Under the pieces are notes generated by a model. The model was given only the letters and a program-made list of their open reading frames with translations, searched no databases and was not told the DNA's origin. From CADCWN01 sp046328475 (GTDB lineage Bacteria; Chloroflexota; Chloroflexia; Thermomicrobiales; CADCWN01), in NCBI GenBank assembly GCA_046328475.1, contig JAXLWN010000022.1, forward strand, positions 29,528 through 93,527: 64,000 nucleotides of DNA. Direction: 5' to 3'. The position numbers were made by a program, and so were the translations under genes. Position 1 is the stretch's first letter; every line of letters begins with the position of its first letter. This document shows positions 42,440-50,855 of this stretch, piece by piece.

Positions 42440-43076
42440 GTGTTTGCGCGTTTTGTGTGGGAAGGGTCTGCCGGACCCAGGCGGCGATGGTTGCCGCGCT
42501 CTCGGTGGGGGTGGGTTCGGTGGTGTCGTGCAGGGTCAGGGTGGTGGGGTCCTGGCGTGCGAGGGTTTCTAAACCGCGCGAGAAGGCGCAGGATTGGGTG
42601 ATGAACTCGGGGGTCGCCGGCGTTGCGCCGGGCGGGGCGGAGCGGAGGCGTTCGCGCTGCGCCTGCTCGGAGCAGACGAGGCCGAGGAAGTGGAGGGGCG
42701 CGAAGTAGTGGTGGTGGGGGCAGGTGGCGAGTTGTTGCGGGTAGGCGGTGGCGACGAAGACGACCGGACGATTGCCCAGCGCGATCTGGTGGGCGACCTT
42801 GAGGAGCCTGGTCGTGGAGCGCGGAGTAGCCTTTGTCGGGGTCGCCATACCGCCAGAAGTCGATCGCCTCGCCCTCGAAGACGACACTCGGGCAAGGCGC
42901 GTGGCAGGTGGGGCATCAGCAGCACCGGAGCCGGATGACCCGGCGATCCACCAGAGCGGATAGCGGACGAGACGTTCGCAATGCCCGCAGACCGGGCAGA
43001 CGAGGCAGGTGGGGGCGTTGGCCGAGTCGAGGGCCGATTCGTCCAGCCAGGTGCCGCATTCTTCGCGGATCGCCAT
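42440..43076 (-). CDS. Zinc-ribbon P-loop nucleotide-kinase-like protein (frameshifted, P-loop damaged)
   Basis: ATG 43076 opens MAIREECGTWLDESALDS; a zinc-ribbon-like CLVCPVCGHCERL leads to YPLWWIAGSSGSG, the start of a Walker A loop. The expected Lys-Ser/Thr is missing: the next bases read GCTGCTGATG, as if about eight bases were lost. Further on, VVFEGEAIDFWRYGDPDKGY (other frame), LKVAHQIALGNRPVVFVATA, FLGLVCSEQAQRERLRS, and SAATIAAWVRQTL fit a family of small P-loop kinases. Three or more indels; end near 42440 estimated. May be a pseudogene. Confidence 0.55.
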
Positions 43077-43129
43077 CCGCTGCCTCCGTTGGGTGGTGGC
43101 GGTGAACGTCCCCAAGCAGCGATTCCACA

Positions 43130-43374
43130 GCGGTGGTTGTAGAACTCGATGGACCAGCGCCATTCGCTGCCGTCGTCGGCATGCCACCAGGCGGTGAGGA
43201 TGCCGACCTCGCCGCCTCCAGGGAGGAGGACGGGGTGCCCAGGTCGGCGGGGGTGGGCCAGCGATCCTCGCGGCGGATGGTGTTGCCCTCGATTTGGAGG
43301 CGGGTCATCGGCAGGCGCTCTCCCTCGCGGGCCAGTTCCTCGCCCTGGGCCACCAGCGCGGCGTTGTCGCGCAC
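43130..43374 (-). CDS. Hypothetical small protein (frameshifted)
   Basis: Joined frames give RDNAALVAQGEELAREGERL, MTRLQIEGNTIRREDRWPTP, ADLGTPVLLPGGGEVGILTA and WWHADDGSEWRWSIEFYNHR. The second part reads like a compact beta domain. A GTG at 43374 is the best start, but has no ribosome site, and the stop could not be located before the next gene at 43076. No family recognised. Confidence 0.4.
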
Positions 43375-43546
43375 GGTGACCGACGGTGTTGGCGGAGCGG
43401 CGTGGAGCAGAGTGTTGTGGTGGGATCGAGTCGGCCGCGCGCTGCAGGCGGGCCGGTTGCTGCCGCGTCCGGGTACCAGCACTCCCAGGTTGCATCTCGG
43501 CCATGGATCCTCGGAGATTTTCGGTCGGCGGTATTGCCCTGGTTAG

Positions 43547-44081
43547 TCAGCGTGGGCGTGGGTTGTGCGCCCGAGGCTGCTGGCTGGCGGTTTTGCGCTT
43601 CCGGCCTGGAGCAAGGAACCAGCCGCCGATGAGCATCGCCGCGCCCCAGGCGAGGAAGCCGAGATCCACCAGAGCCACTGGCTGCAGGACGGTCTCGTTG
43701 ACGTGGTGGAGGCCGAGGATCTGGTGGTCGAACGGCCCCTCGACCAGGTTGAATGCGCCGAAACCGAGCAGCAGCGTTCCGACCAGCATTTTCCCCAGAC
43801 CAGACGATGTGCCGCCCTGCTCGCCTCGCCCGGAAGTGGCGAGTCCGACGCCGACGAAGATGTGTCGTCGCGTGGAACAGGCCGTCCCAGAGGGTATCGA
43901 CTTTGAGATTGTGGAGCGTGTCGGGCGGGTAGCGCCAACTCGACAGCATGTGGTGCCACTGCAACACCTGGTGCAGGGCGATGCCGATGAAGAACCCGCC
44001 CAATCCGAGCCCGAGCAGGAGGCCCGCCGAAACGGGGAAGCCGCGTTTGCCATTGTCGCCACTGGTTTCCTGCGTTGCCAT
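43547..44081 (-). CDS. DUF2243 family membrane protein (frameshifted)
   Basis: From ATG 44081: MATQETSGDNGKRGFPVSAG, LLLGLGLGGFFIGIALHQVL, WHHMLSSWRYPPDTLHNLKV, DGLFHATTHIFVGVGLATSG, LLLGFGAFNLVEGPFDHQIL, HHVNETVLQPVALVDLGFLA, ending in a basic tail. The paired His in HQVLQWHHM and LGLHHV are DUF2243 hallmarks (four TM, possibly metal or haem binding). One frame change near 43870. Joined length about 177 aa. Function unknown. Confidence 0.8.
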
Positions 44082-44226
44082 GGTGCCCCTCCCGCTTGCT
44101 ACGCCCAGGGTCGTGCCGATCTCACGCGGAGGCACGGCGGTGGAGGTGCGTATCGGAAGCCGGATCGGGGGCAAGAATGGTGCCGGAGGGCTAGCGGTTG
44201 GCGGTGTGCGTCATCTCTCGTCCTGG

Positions 44227-44821
44227 CTATTCCTCATCTTCCGAGATACCGAAGGGGATGCCTGCGAAGAGGCGGTCAAGTGGCAGGGCGAAGCCGGGGA
44301 GGAGGGGGCTGGTGAGGGTAATAAAACCGGGCCGAGCGTGGTGACGAGGACGAGTTGGCCGTTCTCGCGGCGGTAAACTTCGACGCGGTGCTGCGGCCAG
44401 TCAGTGATCCAGTATTCGTCCACGCCACGGCGGCTGTAGAGCCCGAGTTTGGCCGTGCGGTCGCGGTTGATGTTCTTCGTCCCTGGCGATAGCACCTCGA
44501 TCACGAGTTCCGGTGCGCCGTAGAGCTTGCCCCCATGCAGGGTTGTCGCCAGCCGGGTGCTGACCCAGATCCGCATCGAGCACATCCGCGATCCTCGGCA
44601 AGGATCAAGCCGGGGGCGGTGGCTGCCACGCCAGACTCGTCTCGATGCTCCAATCATCGAGTTGCCCACCAAAACGATTGCAGACCACCTGATGGCAGAA
44701 GTGGGGCTGAGTAGACACGATGAGTTCTCCATCGATAATCTCGCGGCGCTTGCCGTCATCATCGGGGAGGGGCGAGGAGATCGGCGGAGGTCAGCGGGCT
44801 GTCGTGCTCATGGTGCCTGCC
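44227..44821 (-). CDS. Uma2 family putative restriction-like endonuclease (frameshifted)
   Basis: Joined frames: MSTTAR, ALPDDDGKRREIIDGELIVS, APGLILAEDADVLDADLGQH, GAPELVIEVLSPGTKNINRD, TAKLGLYSRRGVDEYWITDW, then ITLTSPLLPGFALPLDRLFA and a stop at 44227. The PD-(D/E)xK-like core (D..ELVIEVLSP..K) defines Uma2/DUF820. About 190-198 aa. Such genes are abundant in filamentous or multi-domain genomes, often as mobile-DNA cargo; role unknown. A second member lies at 61.3 kb. At least three indels. Confidence 0.75.
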
Positions 44822-44906
44822 TTGATGCGAGTTCAAGTTCCAGGTTCAAAGTTCAACGCTCAAAGTTGGGTCACGTGGCCATCGAACTTTGAACTTTGAA
44901 CCTCGA
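44822..44906. repeat. GTTCAAAG tandem repeat with inverted partner
   Basis: GTTCCAGGTTCAAAGTTCAA on one side and GAACTTTGAACTTTGAACCT on the other can pair. It separates the M42 peptidase end from the Uma2 start. Confidence 0.6.
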
Positions 44907-44914
44907 AACCTTAG

Positions 44915-45970
44915 CTACGCCTCCAGGTACGCCACCAGCAGGCGGATGGAGTTCTCGATGTCGTCTTCGTGGCACATTTCGAAGGGGCTGTGGGTGTAGC
45001 GGGTGGGCGGGGTGATCATGACGGAGGGGACGCCGGCGGCGACGAATTCTTTGGCGTTGTTGCCGAACTGGGCGTAGGCGGCGAACTGGTAGGGGATGCC
45101 GCGCGCTTCGGCGATGTCGGCCAGCCGCTCGGTGAGGTGGCGGTCGTGGTGGACCAGGCCGCCAGCCCCAGCGGGTGACGCAGGGCCTTTGCCGAGGGCG
45201 ACGGGCATCTCGCGCGAATCGACCAGCGGGATGTCGCCCGCGAGGCCGACCTCGATGGAGACGGCCTGGGCGAAGTCGGCGTGGCGGATGAGGGATTCGG
45301 CACCGATCAGGCCGTTCTCCTCCTGGACCGACGAGCCGAGGTAGAGGTCGAATTTGCTCTTGCCTTTGTCCAGGCGGCGGGCGACTTCGGTGGCGATGTA
45401 GAGGCCCATGCGGGCGTCGAGCGCCTTGCCGTAGATGAATTTGCCGCCTTCGCCCATGCGGCGGGTCGGGGCGTTCCAGACGAGGAGGCTGCCGGGGGTG
45501 ACGCCCCAGGAGATCGCCTCTTCCTTGCTCCGCGCGCCGATATCGACGAAGAGGTCGTTGAAGTCGTGCTCGTGCTTGGCGCGCTGGTCGGCGGTGGCGA
45601 CGTGGCCGGTGACGGTGACGAAGATGCCCTCGATCTTGCGACCGCCGCGCCCGACGATCATGGCGGGTTGGCCGAGCATCAGCAGCTCGCTCAGGCTGAG
45701 CTTGGGGCGGATCATGCGCTGGGCGGTGGTGATCCAGAGGAAGCCGTCGGGGCTGATCGAGCGGACGACGTAGCCAATCTCGTCGGAGTGGGCGTCGAGC
45801 AGGATTTTGGGGCCTTGTCCGCCGATGTGCGCGACGACGTTGCCGACCGGGGTCTCGGTTACGTCGCCGAGCGGACCCCACTCGTCGCGGAGGTAGGCGT
45901 TCATGTCGTCGGGGTAGCCGATGGGGCCGGTGATCTCGCAGATGCGCTTGAGGGCGTCGAAGTGGGACAT
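44915..45970 (-). CDS. M42 family metallo-aminopeptidase (first copy)
   Basis: 351 aa, complete. M42 enzymes are cytosolic, two-metal, usually dodecameric aminopeptidases. Ligand regions: LLDAHSDEIGYVV (His, about res. 60), YGKALDARMGLY (bridging Asp), GSSVQEENGLIGA (catalytic and ligand Glu), SIEVGLAGD (Asp/Glu), and THSPFEMCHEDDI (late His). ATG at 45970 follows GGAGGCAAC. A second M42 gene lies about 90 bp upstream in the same direction, so they may work as a pair of different specificity. Confidence 0.92.
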   Translation of the reverse strand: MSHFDALKRICEITGPIGYPDDMNAYLRDEWGPLGDVTETPVGNVVAHIGGQGPKILLDAHSDEIGYVVRSISPDGFLWITTAQRMIRPKLSLSELLMLGQPAMIVGRGGRKIEGIFVTVTGHVATADQRAKHEHDFNDLFVDIGARSKEEAISWGVTPGSLLVWNAPTRRMGEGGKFIYGKALDARMGLYIATEVARRLDKGKSKFDLYLGSSVQEENGLIGAESLIRHADFAQAVSIEVGLAGDIPLVDSREMPVALGKGPASPAGAGGLVHHDRHLTERLADIAEARGIPYQFAAYAQFGNNAKEFVAAGVPSVMITPPTRYTHSPFEMCHEDDIENSIRLLVAYLEA

Positions 45971-45978
45971 GTTGCCTC

Positions 45979-46064
45979 CGTGGGAGAGTGGAGAGAAGAG
46001 AGAAGAGAAGAGTGAGGAGTGAGGAGTGTAATGTCTCTCCTCTCTCCACTCTCTTCTCTCTTCT
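45979..46064. repeat. GGAGAGAA tandem repeat with inverted CTCTCC partner
   Basis: GGGAGAGTGGAGAGAAGAGA and AGAAGAGAAGAGTGAGGAGT, followed by CTCTCCTCTCTCCACTCTCT. A long purine/pyrimidine hairpin between the two M42 genes. Confidence 0.65.
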
Positions 46065-47133
46065 ACCTCGGTGTAAGTCCGTCTCCGGGCCGATGGCGCG
46101 GATGGTGGCGGCGAGGAGTTTGGCGCAGGTTTCGAGGTCGGTGAGGCTGACGATTTCGGCGGGGAGTGCATGTAGCGGCAGGGGACGGAGATGACGCCCC
46201 CGGCGTGCCCCGGCCGGTGACCATCACGCGTCGGCGTCGGTGCCGCTGGACCGGCCCGCTCGCTTCGAGAGTGTAGGAGAGCGATTCCTGCTCGGCGGTG
46301 GCGATCAGGAGATCGACGAGGGCGTCGTTCGACACGCTGCCGCGCGAGATCACCGCGCCGGTGCCGACCGCGTGCGCGCCGACATCCTGCGGGGCGACGC
46401 CGGGGCGGTCGCTGGCGTGGGTGACGTCGAGGGCGATCGCGACGTCGGGCGCGAGGGTGGCGGCGACGGTGTGCGCGCCCCGGAAGGTGATCTCCTCCTG
46501 CACGGTCGCGGCGGCGTAGACGTCGCACTGGGGCGGTTCGCCTTCGGAGAGGAGGCGCAAGGTTTCCAGGGCGATGAAGGCGCAGCAGCGGTCGTCGTGG
46601 GCGCGGGAGGCCATCAGGTCGTCGGTGAGCATGATCGGCTGCACGTCGATCACGGCGGCGTCGCCGACGCGGACGCGCGCGGCGGCCTCTTCCTTCTTGC
46701 TCGCGCCGATGTCGATCCAGAGGTCCTCGATCTTCGCGCCCTGGTCGCGGTCGTTGCCGCGCATCAGGTGGGCGGCCTTGCGGCCGATCACGCCGGTGAC
46801 GTGCCCGTTGCGCGTGAGGATGAGCATGCGCTGGCCGATCAGCACCTGGGCGTCCCAGCCGCCGATCGAGCGGAAGGCGAGCGTGCCGTCGTCGTTGACG
46901 TGGGTGATGATCAGGCCGATCTCGTCGATGTGCCCGGCGAGCAGCACTTTTTTCGCGCCGGGCGCGACATCGGAGCGGAGGCGGGCGATGGTGTTGCCGT
47001 TCACGTCGGCGGTGACCTCGGCGCAGAAGGTTTGCGCCTCCGCGCGCCAGACGCGCGATGCCTCGATTTCGTAGTTCGATGGCCCGGCCGCTTGCAGCAG
47101 GCGGGTCAGGAAGGCTTTCGATTCGTCGCGCAT
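46063..47133 (-). CDS. M42 family metallo-aminopeptidase (second copy; 3' frameshift)
   Basis: MRDESKAFLTRLLQAAGPSN follows a strong GAGGGAG site (ATG 47133), but the frame is also open from the preceding DUF429 gene with no stop between. Ligands: LLAGHIDEIGLIIT, DDLMASRAHDDRCCAF, ATVQEEITFRGA, AIALDVTHA. The C-terminus leaves frame near 46230 and 46195; neighbouring frames give GGVISVPCRYMHS and VSLTDLETCAKLLAATIRAI, the expected end with the last His ligand. Length about 355 aa once joined. Confidence 0.88.
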   Translation of the reverse strand: MRDESKAFLTRLLQAAGPSNYEIEASRVWRAEAQTFCAEVTADVNGNTIARLRSDVAPGAKKVLLAGHIDEIGLIITHVNDDGTLAFRSIGGWDAQVLIGQRMLILTRNGHVTGVIGRKAAHLMRGNDRDQGAKIEDLWIDIGASKKEEAAARVRVGDAAVIDVQPIMLTDDLMASRAHDDRCCAFIALETLRLLSEGEPPQCDVYAAATVQEEITFRGAHTVAATLAPDVAIALDVTHASDRPGVAPQDVGAHAVGTGAVISRGSVSNDALVDLLIATAEQESLSYTLEASGPVQRHRRRRVMVTGRGTPGASSPSPAATCTPRRNRQPHRPRNLRQTPRRHHPRHRPGDGLTPR

Positions 47134-47967
47134 CGCTCCCTCTCGTTTCGCTGGTCCGGGCTGGCTCGTCGCGGGCGTCGGGGTGCCGCGCCAGCCGGGG
47201 TGCCAGATCGCACCTTCGCGCAGTATCTGCGGATCGGTGGTCGCTGGCAAATCGGCGAGATCGGCGGTGTGCCGGGCCATCAGGAGCGCGGAGATCGCGG
47301 CGTCGAATGCATCCTCGCCGCCGAGCGCGTGGGGCAGGAGGGCGGGCGGGATCGCCCAGTGCTGGGCGGCGAGGTAGGCGCTGCGGCCGGCCTCGGATGA
47401 TTTGGTGACGGGGCCGGTGAGCAGGCGCGGGTAGATTTCGACGACGCGCGGCCAGCCGGGCGGGTCGAAGGGCCAGACGCTGAAGCCCGCTGAGCGCAGG
47501 CGGTGGAGGATCGGCATGCCGCGCAGGGAGCCGGTGCCGACCGCGCCCGCGCCGCCGATCTGGAAGACTGGCTTGGGCGAGATGCCGCCGGTGCGCGGCA
47601 CGGCGCGGTCGGCGTGGCGGTATTGCTCGACTCCGGCGGGACGACCTTTGCCCGGTCGGCCCCAGAACGGCGGCTCGCAAATGCGCAGCCAGGTTTCGGC
47701 TTCGCGCGCGGCCAGTGCCCAGAGCGCGGGGGCGTCGGGGAGGTTGCGGTCGGTGAGGAACCAGGCGGGGAAGGAGAAGGCGAAATCGATGCCGACGACG
47801 AAGCGGGGGTCGCGACTGGCCTCGGCGATGAGGTGGTCGGCGACTTGCTCGCGGGTGCGGCCATTTTCCAGGCGAGTGAGGGTATTGTCTCGGGCTTCGG
47901 CTAGCCAGATGGTTTTGCGCTGGCTAGGGCCTTTTCTGCCGGACCAGTCGATGGCGATGACGTGCAT
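47134..47967 (-). CDS. DUF429 protein, in frame with the following M42 gene
   Basis: ATG 47967: MHVIAIDWSGRKGPSQRKTI, VVGIDFAFSFPAWFLTDRNL, CEPPFWGRPGKGRPAG, RVVEIYPRLLTGPVTKSS, GEDAFDAAISALLMARH. These are the RNase-H-like DUF429 marks (acidic D-W-S, D-F-A-F, E-x-Y-P, D-A-D-A). About 278 aa. There is no stop before the M42 start; translation could give a 632-aa fusion or restart at 47133. A lost stop through an indel is the alternative. Function of DUF429 unknown, predicted nuclease. Confidence 0.82.
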
Positions 47968-47997
47968 GGGGCTTTCCTTTTGCGGGTGCCGGGGGTG

Positions 47998-48061
47998 CCG
48001 TTGGACTGAAGTCCCGGCTGGAGGACCCTCACGGGTCCGCGAAGTCCGCCTGCGCGGACTA
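47998..48061. repeat. Triple-hairpin element type A, GACT/AGTC copy 1
   Basis: TTGGACTGAAGTCCCGGCTG, GGACCCTCACGGGTCC, AAGTCCGCCTGCGCGGACT. Nearly the same outer stems as the copy at 56108-56170, but a different middle hairpin. Confidence 0.75.
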
Positions 48062-48076
48062 TCTATGCCAAGTTTT

Positions 48077-48117
48077 CTGGCAGTGCCAGTATCGGTTGCA
48101 AGGCGCAGTAGTACAAT
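48077..48117 (+). promoter_or_regulatory. Putative operator and -10 box of the antitoxin gene
   Basis: The inverted repeat CTGGCAGTGCCAG (48077-48089) precedes a TACAAT -10-like box (48112-48117), 31 bp before the ATG. A ribbon-helix-helix protein usually represses its own promoter through such a site. The -35 is weak. Confidence 0.4.
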
Positions 48118-48147
48118 CGCCAGAATTGTCGCGACGATGGGGGGAGC

Positions 48148-48360
48148 ATGGCGACTACCAGGATCAAGGTCTCGTTTGATGCGGAAGTAGCGCAGGAAGC
48201 GCGACAGGTTGCGGGGCAGCGTGGCTTGTCGCGGTTGGTGAACGAGGCGGTGCGGCGTCATCTTCAGGCGATCCGGCTGCGCGAGGCGGCTGAGGAACTG
48301 GCGGTGAGGAGTGGCCCGAATTTCGAGGAACCCGAGAAGCAGGTGGCGGAGACTGGCTGA
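48148..48360 (+). CDS. Ribbon-helix-helix antitoxin-like protein (CcdA/VapB type), no toxin partner
   Basis: 70 aa: TTRIKVSFDAEVAQEARQVA, GQRGLSRLVNEAVRRHLQAI, then a flexible acidic tail. The beta strand RIKVSF followed by two helices is the RHH DNA-binding fold of type II antitoxins, and the tail would wrap a toxin. GGGGGGAGC precedes the ATG. The 87 bp to the convergent next gene are too short for a toxin, so it is an orphan antitoxin or a stand-alone repressor. Confidence 0.75.
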   Translation: MATTRIKVSFDAEVAQEARQVAGQRGLSRLVNEAVRRHLQAIRLREAAEELAVRSGPNFEEPEKQVAETG

Positions 48361-48447
48361 CCGATTTGAGCATGATGGTGGGCGTGGAAGCTATTCCACG
48401 GCCAGTGTTGCTGCATCTGGCGAATTGTCCGATACCCGGCGAGGTGC

Positions 48448-49092
48448 TCAGTAGAGGTTCTTCACATAGCTGATTGCGAGGTTCTTCTCCAGGTCGTCCA
48501 CGGTGACGCCGGTGGGGCAGGTCTGGTCGTGGACCATCTCGGCGAGGGTGGGCAGGGCGGAGCGCTCGGGCCAGGTGGCGTTGTCCCAGAGCTGCGAGCG
48601 CTTGAAGGCTTTGGCGCAGTGCAGGAAGGCTTCCTCGACTGCGACGCCGATCGCCAGGGTGGGGACTTTGCCGCGCGCGACCAGGCGCTCCAATAGGGCC
48701 GGTTCGCGGGTGAGCCAGGCGCGGCCGTTGATGCGCAGGGTCTCCTCGACGCCGGGGATCATGAAGAGCAGGCCGACCTTGCCGTTCTGCACGATGTTGC
48801 GGAGGGAGTCGATGCGGCGGTTGCCGGGGCGGTCGGGGATGGCGATGTGCTTGTCGTCAAGCACGGCGACGAAGCCGGGGGCGTCGCCGCGCGGCGAGAC
48901 GTCGCAATCGCCGTTCGCATTGGCGGTGCCGAGCAGCATGAAGGGGGAGAGCGAGATGTAGGTGCGGCAGTGGCGATCCAGCGTCGCGAGCTGCTTCTTG
49001 ATTACCAATTCGCTCGGCTGGCCGAGCAGATCGCGCAGGCCCTCCTCGGTGGTGACCAGATCGGTGAAGGGGGCTTCGATGGCGATGGTCAT
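48448..49092 (-). CDS. Pyridoxamine 5'-phosphate oxidase-like FMN protein
   Basis: 214 aa of the PPOX/split-barrel superfamily, closest in layout to MSMEG_1061-type FMN-dependent proteins. Marks: RHCRTYISLSPFMLLGTANA, NGDCDVSPRGDAPGFV, IAIPDRPGNRRIDSLRNIVQ, GKVGLLFMIPGVEETLRING, and CAKAFKRSQLW. ATG at 49092 with AGGAGC upstream is preferred to an in-frame ATG 28 codons earlier. Binds FMN or F420-like cofactor; substrate unknown. Confidence 0.9.
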   Translation of the reverse strand: MTIAIEAPFTDLVTTEEGLRDLLGQPSELVIKKQLATLDRHCRTYISLSPFMLLGTANANGDCDVSPRGDAPGFVAVLDDKHIAIPDRPGNRRIDSLRNIVQNGKVGLLFMIPGVEETLRINGRAWLTREPALLERLVARGKVPTLAIGVAVEEAFLHCAKAFKRSQLWDNATWPERSALPTLAEMVHDQTCPTGVTVDDLEKNLAISYVKNLY

Positions 49093-49372
49093 CGGCTTGC
49101 TCCTGCTTTTGGGGCGCACGGCGCATGTCTGGTGTAGTGGGGGCATTGTAGCAGACACTTGATGCTGCGATGGCACTCTTGGTGGGTGAGAAGTGGGCGA
49201 AGGCCTGGAACGGATTCTTCGCGTTGCTCAGCATGACAGGGGAGAGGCGGCGGCCTGCGCGGGGATAATTCGCGTGAGGCGGCGCGGCAACTCTTACGTT
49301 GCCGCCGGGCGCGCGGTCTGCCAGAATAGGCGACTGTGGACTGATGACCCAGGATGCCGCAGCGGAGGGGGA

Positions 49373-50300
49373 ATGCGTTACAAGCGACTCGGCAAATCTG
49401 GCCTGCAAGTGTCGGTGATCGGCCTGGGGGGGAACACCTTCGGGCGCTACGTGGATGCGAAGGGGACGGCGCGGCTGATTCACCGCGCGATCGACCTGGG
49501 TATCAACTTCTTCGATACGGCCGATATCTATTCGCTCGGGGTCTCCGAGGAGCATGTCGGTAAGGCGCTGGCCGACCGGCGCGACCAGGGGCTGATCTGC
49601 ACGAAGATCGGCATGAAGATGGGCGACCGGCCGATGGAGCGGGGGCTGTCGCGCCACCACGTCATCGCGGGCGTCGAGGCGTGCCTGAGGCGGCTCGGCA
49701 CGGACTACATTGATCTGCTCCAGGTGCATGCCTGGGATCCCGAGACGCCGCTGGAAGAGTCGATGCGGGCGCTCGATGATCTGGTGCGCGCGGGCAAGAT
49801 TCGCTACATCGGCTGCTCGAACTTCACCGCCTGGCAGTTGGTGCAGTCGCTCTGGGTGAGCGAGAAGGGCGGCTTTGCGTCGTTCGTCTCGGTGCAGCCG
49901 CGCTACAGCCTGCTCGACCGGGCGATCGAGGCGAATTGGTCCCGGCCTGCCGGGCGTTTGGCATCGGCATCGCGCCCTACAGCCCGCTGGCGGGCGGTAT
50001 CCCGACCGGAAGTATCGGCGGCGGCGCGCGCGGCCGGAAGGGGCGCGCGACGGGGCGACGCCTTCTTCCAGCGGCAGTTGGCTGGCAAGGAGGAGGCGTC
50101 GATCGATCGGCTGGCGGAGGGCTTGCCTCAGCGCGGTCACAGCAGCGGCGAGCTGGCGGTCGCCTGGCTCGCCTCGCAGCCGGAGGTCTCCACGGTCATC
50201 GCGGGCGTGACCTCGGTTGAGCAGGTCGAGGAGAACGCGCGCGGGCGACTGGGAGCTGACGCCGGTCGAGGTGGCCGAGGTGGCCGGGTTGGTGCGGTAA
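49373..50300 (+). CDS. Aldo/keto reductase (frameshifted)
   Basis: ATG 49373 after GGAGGGGG. The TIM-barrel AKR opens MRYKRLGKSGLQVSVIGLGG; the catalytic set is Asp and Tyr in INFFDTADIYSLGVSEEHVG, Lys in LICTKIGMKMG and His in LLQVHAWDPETPLEE. Then IGCSNFTAWQL, and frame changes between about 49935 and 50050 (other frame FGIGIAPYSPLAGGI) and near 50240 (ending DWELTPVEVAEVAGLV at 50300). NADPH-dependent; resembles AKR11/Gfo-type enzymes. Joined about 309 aa, slightly short of 320-330. Confidence 0.85.
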
Positions 50301-50307
50301 GAGGTTC

Positions 50308-50382
50308 AGGACGGACGAAGGTTCGAAGGTTCAAACGTTCCAACTTTCGAATCTTCGAACCGTCCCTTGAACTTTGAACTCT
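50308..50382. repeat. GGTTCGAA tandem repeat with inverted partner
   Basis: GACGAAGGTTCGAAGGTTCA then CAACTTTCGAATCTTCGAAC, CCTTGAACTTTGAACTC. It sits 12 bp before the clpS start. Confidence 0.6.
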
Positions 50383-50393
50383 TGGGAAGGACG

Positions 50394-50698
50394 ATGAGCA
50401 CCCCACTCCCGACTTTGCCGAATGTTATCGATTTCGATATCCAGCGCTTCGTCGAGATCTGCCCGCCGTACCAGGTGATCCTGCACAACGATGATCATCA
50501 TTCGATGGATGAGGTCATCAGGCGATCTGCCGCTCGGTGCCGGGGGTGGGCGAGCGCAAGGCGATCTTGATCATGCTGGAGGCGCACACGACCGGGCGCG
50601 CGGTGGTGATCGTGTGCCCGCAGGAGCAGGCGGAGTTCTACGCCGAGCGCCTGGGGACGTATGGGTTGACGGTGACGATCGAGAAGGCGGAGGGGTGA
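50394..50698 (+). CDS. clpS: ATP-dependent Clp protease adaptor ClpS (frameshifted)
   Basis: MSTPLPTLPNVIDFDIQRFV, PPYQVILHNDDHHSMDEVI, then after an indel near 50520 SVPGVGERKAILIMLEAHTT, GRAVVIVCPQEQAEFYAERL, TYGLTVTIEKAEG. This is ClpS, which delivers N-degron substrates to ClpA/ClpC; the NDD-H-MD-V motif binds the N-terminal residue. ATG at 50394 after GGGAAGGACG. About 101 aa, the usual length. A standalone Clp-N-like protein lies at 41.6 kb. Confidence 0.9.
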
Positions 50699-50855
50699 GG
50701 GGGTGCGGTGAAGGAGAAGGAGGGGAGAAGGGAGTGAGTGGCCCCCCAACCCTGCTGATAAGAGATTTTGCCGTGTGCACTTCGGCGTTTGTGGCCTGCT
50801 CGTTCTCCCTTCTCCTCATCCTCTCTCCTTCGTGCAATCGGGAAGGTCAAGAACT

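Noticed and set aside
44915..47680. A 921-aa frame joining both M42 peptidase genes
   Set aside because: It includes the repeat array at 46.0 kb and antisense-like Arg-rich sequence; the downstream M42 gene has its own start and ribosome site.
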